Translations under genes and position numbers: made by a program
Shown: piece after piece, positions 27,673 to 35,924 of the stretch
Layout: each line of letters opens with the position of its first letter
Position numbering within the stretch: the stretch's first letter is position 1
Source: Micromonospora sp. NBC_01796
GTDB taxonomy: Bacteria > Actinomycetota > Actinomycetes > Mycobacteriales > Micromonosporaceae
Length of the DNA stretch: 64,000 nt
Assembly (NCBI RefSeq): GCF_035917455.1
Contig: NZ_CP109078.1
Span: 6,370,001-6,434,000, forward strand
Direction of reading: 5' to 3'
Notes under the pieces: model-generated
The model's database searches: none
The model's input: the letters and a program-made list of their open reading frames with translations, nothing else
Told to the model about the DNA's origin: nothing

Positions 27673-28680
27673 ATGAGCAGCCTCGCCACCGCCGTCGACC
27701 CCGACCGGATGTACGAGGACGACGACCCGGAGAGCCGGATCGGGGAGCCGGTCGAGTACGACCTCTACGACCACGAGGAACAGGAACAGCCGACCGAGGA
27801 GCCGCCCGGCCTAACGGCGGGATACCACCTGGCGCCGACGTTGAAGGTGCTCCGCGACGAGGTCGACCGCCGGTGGCCGCACCGGGACCGGGCCTCGGAC
27901 GGCTGGATCGGCGACGCGGCGCACCAGGCGACCAAATCGGACCATGTGCCGGATTCGGACAACCGGTCGGTGAACGCGCTGGACATCGACAAGGACGGCA
28001 TCGACCCGATGCTGGTCGTCCGGATGTGCATCGCCCACCCGTCCACCCAGTACGTCATCTTCGACCGGACGATCTGGAGCCGGACCCGGAAGTTCGCCGC
28101 GGCCCGCTACACCGGCAGCAACCCGCACGACAAGCACCTGCACGTGAGCGTCAGCCACACCCGCTCGTTGGAGACCAGCACCCGAGGCTGGGGGATCGCC
28201 GACGCCGTGGTGCCGAAGCTCGGCGACCGGGTGCTGCGCAAGGGCAGTCAGGGCAGCGACGTACGCGAGTTGCAGACGCTCGCCAACCGGCTTGGCGCGA
28301 AGCTGACGGTGGACGGCGACTTCGGCCCCAAGACCGACACCTGGGTACGGAGCTTCCAGAAGTCACACCGGCTGACCGTGGACGGGGCGGTCGGCGCGCA
28401 GACGGTGGCCGCACTGCGGGAGGCGACCAAGCCGGCACCCGCCCCGCAGCCCACCGGCCGGGCACCCGGTTCGCGTACGCTGCGCCGTTCGATGACCGGG
28501 GACGACGTGGCGTTCGTGCAGCGGTTCATCGGCGAGCAGCGCTGTGGCCGGCCCACCGGGGTCTTCGACGCGAAAACCGAGGCGGGCGTGCGGTGGTACC
28601 AGGGCATGCGCGGGATCGCCGTCGACGGGGTGGTCGGCCCGCAGACCTGGCGACAGATGCAGGTACGGGTGACGTACTGA
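27673..28680 (+). CDS. endolysin-like M15 peptidase with two peptidoglycan-binding repeats
   Basis: The 335-residue protein starts at ATG 27673 after a perfect AAGGAGGA. An acidic N-terminal tail (about 60 residues) precedes a metallopeptidase domain with zinc-ligand motifs of the D,D-/L,D-carboxypeptidase type: SDHVPDSDN (His), ALDIDKDGID (Asp) and HDKHLHVSV (His). Two PG_binding_1 repeats follow (VLRKGSQGSDVRELQ...DGDFGPKTDTWVRSFQ and a second ending DGVVGPQTW). It has no signal peptide, as in phage endolysins and unlike secreted autolysins. It closes the operon and is followed by a hairpin, suggesting that wall opening is part of its role. Confidence 0.9.
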   Translation: MSSLATAVDPDRMYEDDDPESRIGEPVEYDLYDHEEQEQPTEEPPGLTAGYHLAPTLKVLRDEVDRRWPHRDRASDGWIGDAAHQATKSDHVPDSDNRSVNALDIDKDGIDPMLVVRMCIAHPSTQYVIFDRTIWSRTRKFAAARYTGSNPHDKHLHVSVSHTRSLETSTRGWGIADAVVPKLGDRVLRKGSQGSDVRELQTLANRLGAKLTVDGDFGPKTDTWVRSFQKSHRLTVDGAVGAQTVAALREATKPAPAPQPTGRAPGSRTLRRSMTGDDVAFVQRFIGEQRCGRPTGVFDAKTEAGVRWYQGMRGIAVDGVVGPQTWRQMQVRVTY

Positions 28681-28686
28681 GAGCGC

Positions 28687-28724
28687 GCCGGTGCCGTGGC
28701 CGTACGAAGGGCTGCGGCGCCGGC
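28687..28724 (+). terminator. hairpin at the end of the large operon
   Basis: GCCGGTGCCG (28687-28696) pairs with CGGCGCCGGC (28715-28724) with one wobble, 18-base loop, 6 bases after the peptidase stop. No T tract. Confidence 0.5.
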
Positions 28725-28749
28725 CGCCCGTCCCGAACCGTTGGTGATC

Positions 28750-28755
28750 TAGGGT
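28750..28755 (+). promoter_or_regulatory. -10 box TAGGGT of a likely leaderless transcript
   Basis: TAGGGT lies 6 bases before ATG 28762 and no ribosome site is present, so the following oxidoreductase/hydrolase pair probably starts its own leaderless mRNA. Confidence 0.5.
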
Positions 28756-28761
28756 GGCCGG

Positions 28762-29844
28762 ATGACGGGCCGGATGTCGTTCGTGTTGGTCGGTTTCGGT
28801 TACCGGGCGGAGGCGTTCTGGCGGCTGTCCACCGCACTGCCCGACGTGACCTGCGTCGGCGCGGTGGTCCGTACGCCCAGGACCCTGCCGGTGCCGGCCT
28901 TCGGCTCGCTCGCCGACTGCCTGGAGTCGGTCCGGCCGGACTTCGTGGTGACCGCCCTGCCACGGTCCGCGAACCCGGGGATCCTGGTCGACGCGGTCGC
29001 CCGTGGGGTGCCGGTGCTGACCGAGACGCCGCCCGCCCCGGACCTGCCGGGTCTGCGTGCCCTGTGGGCCGCCGTCGGCGGGTCCGGGCTGGTGCAGGTC
29101 GCCGAGCAGTACCTGCTGATGCCCGCGCACGCGGCGCGGCTGGCGGCGGTCCGTTCCGGGATCATCGGTACGCCCACCCAGGTGCAGGTGTCCTCGACCC
29201 AGCAGTACCACGCGGTCTCCCTGATCCGGGGTCTGCTCGACGCCGGTCACGCCCCGGCGACGGTGCGTGCCTCCCGGACCACGGCACCGCTGCTCGACCC
29301 GCAGAACCGGGCCGGTTGGACCGACGACCAGGTACCGAAGCCCGCCGCCACCACCATCGCCACCGTGGACTTCGGCGGTGGGCGTTCCGGTCTGTACGAC
29401 TTCACCGACAACCAGACGCGCAACCAGTTGAGGTTCCGGCGCATCCTGGTTCGCGGGACCCATGGCGAGCTGCGTGACGACGAGGTTGTGCACCTGCCGG
29501 CGCCGCGTACGATCGTCCGCTCGCCCCTGGTGCGGCGGCAGACCGGGCACGATCTGGACCTCGACGGCTTCGACACCGGGACGATCACGCTCGGCTCCGA
29601 GGTGCTGTACCGCAACCCGTATCCCGGTCATCGGTGGAACGACGACGAGATCGCCACCGCCACGATGCTCCGGGCGATGGCCGCCTGGGTACGTGGCGAG
29701 GGACCGCCGCCGTACCCGCTGGCCGAGGGGGCGCAGGATCACCTGATCGCACTCGCGATCGAGCAGGCCGCCGACAGCGACCGTACGGTCACCACGACCG
29801 CGCAGGCGTGGACCTCGTCGATCGGTGGCATCATTTCCGGATGA
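28762..29844 (+). CDS. Gfo/Idh/MocA-family oxidoreductase
   Basis: A 360-residue protein with an N-terminal Rossmann fold (VLVGFGYRAEAFW, the G-x-G-x-x nucleotide motif) and VTALPRSANPGILVDAVARGVPVLTETP, where the usual E-K-P of the family is replaced by T-E-T-P. The loss of the conserved catalytic-region Lys may mean an altered reaction. The C-terminal alpha/beta domain follows (VAEQYLLMPAHAARLAAVRSG). Substrate is probably a sugar or related polyol by family. The stop overlaps the next start as ATGA. Confidence 0.85.
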   Translation: MTGRMSFVLVGFGYRAEAFWRLSTALPDVTCVGAVVRTPRTLPVPAFGSLADCLESVRPDFVVTALPRSANPGILVDAVARGVPVLTETPPAPDLPGLRALWAAVGGSGLVQVAEQYLLMPAHAARLAAVRSGIIGTPTQVQVSSTQQYHAVSLIRGLLDAGHAPATVRASRTTAPLLDPQNRAGWTDDQVPKPAATTIATVDFGGGRSGLYDFTDNQTRNQLRFRRILVRGTHGELRDDEVVHLPAPRTIVRSPLVRRQTGHDLDLDGFDTGTITLGSEVLYRNPYPGHRWNDDEIATATMLRAMAAWVRGEGPPPYPLAEGAQDHLIALAIEQAADSDRTVTTTAQAWTSSIGGIISG

Positions 29845-30686
29845 CCGCCCCGACCTTCGTTTTTGTCCACGGTGCCGCCAGCAACTCGTTCACCTGGGCA
29901 CCCATGCAGCGGGAGCTGGCCCTGCGCGGGCATCGTTCGCTCGCGGTCGACCTGCCCGGACACGGGTTCGGTGCGACGTTCCCGGTGGCGTACCAGGCGC
30001 CGCAGGATCTCGCCGGCCTGGCGACCGCGCCGAGCGCGATGGCCGGCATCGGACACGCGGACAACGTGGCCCACGTCCTGGACGTGGTCAAGCGGGTACG
30101 CGAGCACGGACCGGTGATCCTGGTCGGTCACAGCCGGGGTGGGCTCACCCTGACCGGGGTCGGCAACGCCGCTCCGGAGCTGGTGGACCGGTTGGTCTAC
30201 ATCTCGGCGTGGTGCTGCGTCGACGACACCCCGGCCGGCTACCAGACCTCGGCGGAGAACGCGTCGAGTGCGTTGGCCGGCGTCGGACGTCTGATCGCCG
30301 CGAATCCGGCGGAACTCGGTGCGTTGCGTTTCAACTGGCGTACCGCCGATCCCGAACTGCTCGCGAAGCTCCGGGAGGCGACGCTGGCCGACGGCACCGA
30401 CGACGAGTTTTACGGGTATCTGAACACCCTGGAGCCGGACGAGGGTCTGGACGCCGGTGAGGAGCGGGTCGACGCCGGGACCTGGGGCCGGATTCCGCGT
30501 ACGTACGTGCGGCTCACCGCCGACCGGTCGGTGCCGATCGCGCTCCAGGACCGGTTCATCGCCGAGGCGGACGCGCTGACTCCCGACAACCGGTTCGACG
30601 TCCGGTCGCTCGATGTCAGCCACGCCGGTGTACTGGTCCGCCCCGGCGAGGCTGCGGCCCTGCTCTCATCCCTGGTGCGGGGGTGA
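29841..30686 (+). CDS. alpha/beta hydrolase
   Basis: The 281-residue enzyme has HGAASNSFTW near the start (oxyanion region), LAVDLPGHG, the nucleophile elbow GHSRGG (Ser near residue 98), a lid region, and LDVSHAGVL near the end for the catalytic His. ATG 29841 is fixed by the 4-base overlap with the oxidoreductase stop, so the two form an operon. Carboxylic-ester hydrolysis is the likely chemistry; the substrate is unknown. Confidence 0.87.
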   Translation: MTAPTFVFVHGAASNSFTWAPMQRELALRGHRSLAVDLPGHGFGATFPVAYQAPQDLAGLATAPSAMAGIGHADNVAHVLDVVKRVREHGPVILVGHSRGGLTLTGVGNAAPELVDRLVYISAWCCVDDTPAGYQTSAENASSALAGVGRLIAANPAELGALRFNWRTADPELLAKLREATLADGTDDEFYGYLNTLEPDEGLDAGEERVDAGTWGRIPRTYVRLTADRSVPIALQDRFIAEADALTPDNRFDVRSLDVSHAGVLVRPGEAAALLSSLVRG

Positions 30687-30693
30687 CCGCCCG

Positions 30694-31431
30694 CTAGGCA
30701 TCCGGTGGGGGAGGGCGGTTGACGAGTCGGCGGGCGAAGGGTGGCGCGTTGTACAGGCCGGCGCTGGTGACGCCGTAGAACACGGGCAGCAGGACGAAGA
30801 TCGCCAGGCTGGCGAGCGGCGCGACCAGGTAACCGATGAGGCCGGCGACGACGTACAGGACGAGCCCGATCAGCGCCCGGAGCCGTTCGCTGGGGTACAG
30901 CCGGTCGTGGACGCCGTCCTCGAGCAGTTCACGGTGCCGGGTCAGGTAGTGGAAGAACACCAGCCAACTCACGCAGAGCAACGCGCTGACCAGTGCGTAG
31001 AAGGCAATGCCCACGCGCTGGTCCTGTTGGTTGTGGTCCTGCAACGCGCGTGACACCACGGCGGTCGGGAACGGCAGCAGCGCCGTACTGAACAGGACGA
31101 ACAGGTTCGCCCAGTGCAGGCCCCGATCGGCGATCCGGATGCGGTTGAACGTCGCCCGGTGGTTCAGCCAGACAACGGCGACATACAGGTACGACGCGAC
31201 GTATGCCCCGTACGCGGGCCACTGCTTCAGAAGTCCGGATAGCAGGTGACCGTTCTCGACCTCGGGAACCCGAAGGTCGAGGACGAGCAGCGTGATGACG
31301 ATCGCGAGGACCCCGTCGCTGAAACCCTCGGCGCGCGTGGTGTCCGACCGGACACCGGCGTCGTCGACTGGTCTGCTCACCGGGTGCTGGTACCCGCGGG
31401 AGCACCCCGCAACCTGTACGGCGCACGGCAT
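30694..31431 (-). CDS. TMEM175-family membrane protein (DUF1211)
   Basis: The protein is 245 residues from ATG 31431, or 228 from GTG 31380; family members are near 200-220, so the shorter form is possible. The signature R-x-x-x-F-S-D-G-V is present (TTRAEGFSDGVLAIVITLLVL), then about six hydrophobic segments and WLNHRATFNRI after the second. TMEM175 relatives are potassium-selective leak channels lacking the usual selectivity filter. The gene is convergent with the hydrolase (7-base gap) and divergent from the DJ-1-like gene. Confidence 0.85.
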   Translation of the reverse strand: MPCAVQVAGCSRGYQHPVSRPVDDAGVRSDTTRAEGFSDGVLAIVITLLVLDLRVPEVENGHLLSGLLKQWPAYGAYVASYLYVAVVWLNHRATFNRIRIADRGLHWANLFVLFSTALLPFPTAVVSRALQDHNQQDQRVGIAFYALVSALLCVSWLVFFHYLTRHRELLEDGVHDRLYPSERLRALIGLVLYVVAGLIGYLVAPLASLAIFVLLPVFYGVTSAGLYNAPPFARRLVNRPPPPDA

Positions 31432-31570
31432 CCCGTCGCCGGCTGATCCGCGCCGGATTGTCCCCCGCCGGCAGCTTCGACGGGGCGGTTTGCCCGTCCC
31501 GGCACCGGGAAAGCAGAAGGGGACACACCATGCGCCGTCGATCGGGCGGCGCCGCAAAGGAGGCCGCACC

Positions 31571-32152
31571 ATGGCCAAGGGCCAGCAGCCGTTGAACGGC
31601 AAACGAGTCGCTTTCCTCGCCGCCGACGGGATGGAGGAGGTCGAGTACACCCAGCCCCGTGCCGCCGCCGAACAGGCGGGCGCGGAGGTCCACCTGATCT
31701 CCCTCGCCTCCGGTGAGGTCCAGTCGATGAACCAGGACATCGTCCCGGCGAACCGGTACCCAGTGGACCGTACGGTCGACCAGGTCGATCCGGCCGACTA
31801 CGACGCTCTGGTGCTGCCCGGCGGAACGGTCAATCCGGACCGGCTGCGGATGAACCCCGCGGCGATGGACTTCGTCCGGGCGTTCTTCGAGCAGGACAAG
31901 CCGATCGCCGCGATCTGTCACGGCCCGTGGTCGCTGGTCGAGACCGGGATCGTCAACGGCCGGACGGTGACCTCGTACCCGAGCCTGCGTACCGATATCC
32001 ACAACGCGGGCGGCAACTGGGTCGACCAACAGGTCCAGGTCGACAACGGGCTGATCACCAGCCGTAGTCCCAAGGACCTTCCGGCGTTCTGCGACAGGAT
32101 GGTGGAGGAGTTCGCCGAGGGAAGACACACCCACCCGCTGGCGACCGCCTGA
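31571..32152 (+). CDS. DJ-1/PfpI-family protein
   Basis: This 193-residue protein starts at ATG 31571 behind AAAGGAGG. It shows the family core: VAFLAADGMEEVEYTQPR, DALVLPGGTVNPDRLR, and AAICHGPWSL with the nucleophilic Cys in A-I-C-H-G-P. The pattern fits the PfpI/YhbO branch, linked to stress resistance and proposed to repair or remove glycated or damaged molecules; the exact activity is disputed. It is a single-gene unit closed by a strong hairpin. Confidence 0.93.
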   Translation: MAKGQQPLNGKRVAFLAADGMEEVEYTQPRAAAEQAGAEVHLISLASGEVQSMNQDIVPANRYPVDRTVDQVDPADYDALVLPGGTVNPDRLRMNPAAMDFVRAFFEQDKPIAAICHGPWSLVETGIVNGRTVTSYPSLRTDIHNAGGNWVDQQVQVDNGLITSRSPKDLPAFCDRMVEEFAEGRHTHPLATA

Positions 32153-32163
32153 CCCCGTAGTGT

Positions 32164-32191
32164 CCGGACCGGGCCCGCCGGCCCGGTCCGG
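32164..32191 (+). terminator. hairpin terminator after the DJ-1-like gene
   Basis: A perfect 12-bp stem (CCGGACCGGGCC at 32164-32175 and its complement at 32180-32191) with a 4-base loop, followed by TTCCGTTT, begins 12 bases after the stop. Confidence 0.75.
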
Positions 32192-32241
32192 TTCCGTTTG
32201 CAGGTTTACGCAGCCTGGTTCCGACGTCTCGCAGCCGTCGA

Positions 32242-32247
32242 TACGCT
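32242..32247 (+). promoter_or_regulatory. -10 box TACGCT of a likely leaderless transcript
   Basis: TACGCT lies 6 bases before ATG 32254, and TTCCGA lies 17 bases upstream of it as a weak -35 box. No ribosome site is present. Confidence 0.5.
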
Positions 32248-32253
32248 GCCGGA

Positions 32254-33804
32254 ATGACCAGCGTTTCCGGGTCCGCCACGTCCCGCACCGCGCCGACGGT
32301 CGACGGGACGGCATCCGGGTCGCCGCCGAACGTCGCCTGGCCCGCGCTGGCTGCCGTGGCCGGTACGGCCGGCGCGCTGATGCTCGCGTTCAGCGGGCGG
32401 TACGGCTACCACCGCGACGAGCTGTACTTCCTCGTCGCCGGGCGGCATCCCGCATGGGGGTACGACGACCAGCCGCCGCTGGTTCCACTGCTCGCCCGGC
32501 TGATGGACACCGTTTCCGGCGGTTCACTGGTCGTCCTGCGACTGCCGAGCACGATCGCCGTCGCGCTGGGCGTGCTGCTGGTCGGTCTGCTCGCCCGTGA
32601 GTTCGGCGGCGGACGGGCGGCGCAACTGCTGGCGGCCGTCGGCTGGGCTGCCGTACCGGTGGTGATGATCTCCGGTCACCTGCTCAACACCACACCGTTG
32701 GACCTGCTCGGCTGGACCACCGTCGGTTGGCTGGTGACCCGCTGGGTACGCACCCGCGACGACCGGCTGCTGCTGGCCCTGGGTCCGGTGGTCGGCCTCG
32801 GGCTGCAGGTCAAGAGCCTGCCACTGATCCTTGTCGCGGCCCTGCTGGGCGGGGTGCTGGTCAGCGGGCCGAGGGCCGTCCTGCGCCGCCCGGCACTGTG
32901 GATAGCGGCGGTGGTGGCACTGGCGCTCTGGGCGCCGAATCTCTGGTGGCAGGCGACCCACGGTTGGCCCCAGCTCACCATGACCGGGGTGATCCGCGAG
33001 GACGCGGACTTCGGTGGCCGGGCCGGGCTCGTACCCGCCCAGTTGCTGATGCTGGGTCCGCTGCTGACCCCGATCTGGGTCGCCGGACTGTGGCGGCTGC
33101 TGCGCTCCACCGACGCGCGACCGTACCGTTTCCTCGGTTGGACGTACCTGCTGGTCCTGTTGGTGGTGCTGGCGACGGGCGGGCGGGAGTACTACCCGAT
33201 CGGGGCGTACCCCGCGCTGGTCGCGGCCGGTGCGGTGGCCACGGTCGGCTGGTTGCGTCGCGGGGTACGCCCACGGTTGCGTCGTACGGGGGTGGTGGTC
33301 CTGCTGGCCGTGCACGCGGTGACGACCGTCGGGCTGGCGTTGCCGGTCTACCCGATCCGGTGGCTGCCGGACACTCCACAGGCGGAGGTCAACTACGACG
33401 CGGGGGAGACGGTCGGCTGGCCGGAACTCGCCGCCACGGTGGCCGGGGTCCACCGGGACCTGCCACCGGAGGAGCGGGCCGACGCGGTCGTGCTGACCCG
33501 TAACTACGGCGAGGCGGGTGCGCTCGACCGGTACGGGCGCCCCCTCGGACTGCCCACCCCGTACAGCGGGCACGTGAACTACTGGCGCTGGGGTCCACCG
33601 CCGGACAGCGCCCGGGGTCCGGTGATCATCGTCGGCCGGTGGAACGCCGAGGAACTGGCCTCCTACTGCGGTACGGTCACCCTCGCCGCCCGCCACGACA
33701 ACGGGTACGGCCTGGAGAACGAGGAGCAGGGCGTACCGGTATGGGTCTGTCGTGATCTGACGATGCCCTGGTCGCAGCTCTGGCCCCGACTCCGCCGCTT
33801 CTGA
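32254..33804 (+). CDS. GT39/ArnT-like membrane glycosyltransferase
   Basis: The 516-residue protein has about a dozen hydrophobic segments. The first outer loop carries YGYHRDELYFLVAGRHPAWGYDDQPPLVPLL in parts, including the acidic H-R-D-E motif and D-D-Q-P-P, as in the PMT_2 family that transfers sugars from polyprenyl-phosphate donors to lipid or protein acceptors outside the membrane. A soluble C-terminal domain (about residues 370-516) follows. It stands alone, convergent with the DUF305 gene 15 bases away. The acceptor is unknown. Confidence 0.88.
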   Translation: MTSVSGSATSRTAPTVDGTASGSPPNVAWPALAAVAGTAGALMLAFSGRYGYHRDELYFLVAGRHPAWGYDDQPPLVPLLARLMDTVSGGSLVVLRLPSTIAVALGVLLVGLLAREFGGGRAAQLLAAVGWAAVPVVMISGHLLNTTPLDLLGWTTVGWLVTRWVRTRDDRLLLALGPVVGLGLQVKSLPLILVAALLGGVLVSGPRAVLRRPALWIAAVVALALWAPNLWWQATHGWPQLTMTGVIREDADFGGRAGLVPAQLLMLGPLLTPIWVAGLWRLLRSTDARPYRFLGWTYLLVLLVVLATGGREYYPIGAYPALVAAGAVATVGWLRRGVRPRLRRTGVVVLLAVHAVTTVGLALPVYPIRWLPDTPQAEVNYDAGETVGWPELAATVAGVHRDLPPEERADAVVLTRNYGEAGALDRYGRPLGLPTPYSGHVNYWRWGPPPDSARGPVIIVGRWNAEELASYCGTVTLAARHDNGYGLENEEQGVPVWVCRDLTMPWSQLWPRLRRF

Positions 33805-33819
33805 CCCAGCCGGACAAGC

Positions 33820-34515
33820 TCAGGCGTCGATCAGCCGGCGCATGGCCTCGTTCTCCGCACCCTGCTCGTTGACGACGTGTTTGGCCAGGCTGCGCACGTA
33901 CGCGTTCCGTCCCGCCGAGACCGCACCCTTCGCCATCGCGATCGCGCCGAGATGATGCTCGATCATCCGGGTCAGGTAGAGGCGGTCGGCGGCCGGTCCC
34001 TGCGCGGCGGCCAGTTCGGCGAGCTGCGCCTCGGTGAGCATGCCGTGCCCCTCACCGGCGTGCACCCTCGCCGTCGCCGGATCGGCCGGGTCGACCTGCG
34101 GCTGGTCCCAGCTCTCCAACCAGGCGTTCATCTCGTCGACCTCGCGCTGCTGGTCGCGGGCGATGAACTCGGCGATCGCGACCACCCTCGGCGACACCCC
34201 GGACTTGGTCAGGAGGTCCCGGCTCATCCGTACGGCCTGCGCGTGGTGCGGGATCATCATCCGGGCGAAGAGGAGATCCACCCCGTTGGGCGGGCTCGCC
34301 GACGCCCCGCTTCCCGCACCCGCCGAGGAACCGACGGCCAGCGCCGGGTCGGGCGGAGCCGGCGCGGGCCCGGACGGGGACACCGCCGGGTCGGGCAGCG
34401 CCACCGCCGCCGGGGCGGGCGCTACCTGATCCGGATCCGTGCCCCGACCACAACCACCGCCCACCATGACCAGACCGGCCAGGGCGAGGGCCAGCATCCC
34501 GGTTGCCTTGCGCAT
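33820..34515 (-). CDS. DUF305 lipoprotein
   Basis: The 231-residue protein has a lipoprotein signal (MLALALAGLVMVGGGCG) and a Pro/Ala-rich linker. Two four-helix DUF305 repeats follow, each with its paired motif: DLLFARMMIPHHAQAVRMS and LYLTRMIEHHLGAIAMA. The M-I-x-H-H pairs are proposed metal (often copper) ligands, and family members occur near copper-handling genes; here a copper-amine-oxidase-like pair follows upstream on the same strand. ATG 34515 is used because GGAGGA sits 4 bases before it; an in-frame GTG at 34527 overlaps that site. Confidence 0.92.
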   Translation of the reverse strand: MRKATGMLALALAGLVMVGGGCGRGTDPDQVAPAPAAVALPDPAVSPSGPAPAPPDPALAVGSSAGAGSGASASPPNGVDLLFARMMIPHHAQAVRMSRDLLTKSGVSPRVVAIAEFIARDQQREVDEMNAWLESWDQPQVDPADPATARVHAGEGHGMLTEAQLAELAAAQGPAADRLYLTRMIEHHLGAIAMAKGAVSAGRNAYVRSLAKHVVNEQGAENEAMRRLIDA

Positions 34516-34646
34516 GCTTTCCTCCACGGTCCGCTCGGTTCGAAGCTTGTCCCGACGGGTTCCCGACCACCCGGCGGGGCGGCCGGTGGTCCCGCCCGCA
34601 CGGTCGGTGCGAGCGGGACCACCGGGTCACTCGGTTCCGGGTACGG

Positions 34647-35906
34647 TCACGGCCGGCCGTTGACGTCCAGGCGGGACGCCGGGCCGATCGGGTTCGTCGC
34701 GGTGTAGTCACGGGGCAGCAGGTCGAAGCCCTGCCAGTGCACCGGCATCGGGCTCTGGTCCTCGTCGCGGGGCACGTGGTGGTAGCCGACCCGGACCCAC
34801 ATCACCGGGTCGGTCAGCGACTCGCCGTCGGAGTAGTCGAGGATGCCTCGACCCGGGCACTCCGGGTCGAGGTTGAACGTGGCGAACTTCTCGCACGGCT
34901 TGTACTGGGTGAACGTGACGTCCGGTTGGGTTTCCGGGTGCGCCTCGTACGCGTCGCTCGCACCCAGCTCCAGCTCGTACGACCGGTTGTGGCCGTCGGA
35001 GTTCTTGCTGGTCGGGCTGACCACCCGCCACCAGCGGCGCAACGCGGTGTTGAGCGGGGCCTCGGTGGCGACGGCGGTCTTCGTGGTGTGGTAGATCGCG
35101 GCGCGGGTGCCGGTTTCACCGGTCGGGGCGGTGTCGTACTGCTCGACCTTCTCCAGCCCCCGTCCGCCGATGTTGAAGTCGACCTTCCAGAAGGCGCTGT
35201 GGTAGTGGTTGGTGGCGAAGTCCGTCTGCCCCGCACCGAGCGGCCAACCGTCGTCGACCGTGGTGTAGTCGCGGGGTGCCAGGTCACCGGTCGCACCGAG
35301 CCGGACCGCGATCGCCCCGTCGTCCTGCAACCGGTACTCGGTGATGTACTCGTACCAGCCGACCTTCGCGATGGTCCGCAGAACCACGTCCTGGCCCTGC
35401 TTGGCGATCGGCTGCTCGGGCGTTTCGCCCTGCAACCGGTACGCCAGCCCGGTGTCCTCGACCTTCACGCACATCACCTTGGTCTCGGACTGGCCGTCCT
35501 CGGTCCAGACGCCTCGACGCGACCCGCCCTTGCAGTCCACCGCGGACATCTGCTGCAGGTAACGCCCGCCGAACCCGTACGAGGTGATGTCGTTCCACTC
35601 GTTCGCGCCGGAGTCATACGGGACGTTGAGCTGGGCGATGGTGACCTGGTTGAGCACCGTGATCGGGTTGGCGTCCCGCTTGCCCTGGTAGGCGACCCGT
35701 TCCAGGACCAGGCCGGTACGGTCGTCCATCCGCCAGCAGAGCTGCCACAGCGAACCGTTCGGCAGCTCCTGCTTGACCATCGCGTCGGCGTCGCAGTACG
35801 TCCAGCGTTCGTCGGCGGCAGTCGCCGGTGCCGCCGCGGCGAGTGCGCCGAGCAGGGTGACCGTGGTCGCGGCGCCGAGCAGCGCCGTCAGTTTCCTGTT
35901 TCGCAT
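34647..35906 (-). CDS. secreted copper-amine-oxidase-like catalytic domain
   Basis: The product is 419 residues with a signal peptide (cleavage after about Ala-Thr-Ala-30). It aligns by motif with the C-terminal catalytic domain of copper amine oxidases: Asp106 in NDITSYGFGG matches the catalytic base, Tyr185 in GWYEY the topaquinone precursor, H234-Y-H236 two copper ligands and His377 in HVPRDEDQSPMP the third. The Asn normally just before the topaquinone Tyr is Trp184 here. The N-terminal domains of normal enzymes (650-750 residues) are absent and may be supplied by the gene 18 bases upstream. ATG 35906 follows GGAGGG. Confidence 0.82.
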   Translation of the reverse strand: MRNRKLTALLGAATTVTLLGALAAAAPATAADERWTYCDADAMVKQELPNGSLWQLCWRMDDRTGLVLERVAYQGKRDANPITVLNQVTIAQLNVPYDSGANEWNDITSYGFGGRYLQQMSAVDCKGGSRRGVWTEDGQSETKVMCVKVEDTGLAYRLQGETPEQPIAKQGQDVVLRTIAKVGWYEYITEYRLQDDGAIAVRLGATGDLAPRDYTTVDDGWPLGAGQTDFATNHYHSAFWKVDFNIGGRGLEKVEQYDTAPTGETGTRAAIYHTTKTAVATEAPLNTALRRWWRVVSPTSKNSDGHNRSYELELGASDAYEAHPETQPDVTFTQYKPCEKFATFNLDPECPGRGILDYSDGESLTDPVMWVRVGYHHVPRDEDQSPMPVHWQGFDLLPRDYTATNPIGPASRLDVNGRP

Positions 35907-35924
35907 CTGGGGAGAGCCCTCCAC

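Noticed and set aside
10922-28680. A contractile injection system, tailocin or prophage
   Set aside because: No sheath, tube, baseplate spike, AAA ATPase, capsid, portal, terminase or integrase is recognisable. Only the last gene is phage-like, so none of these names is justified.
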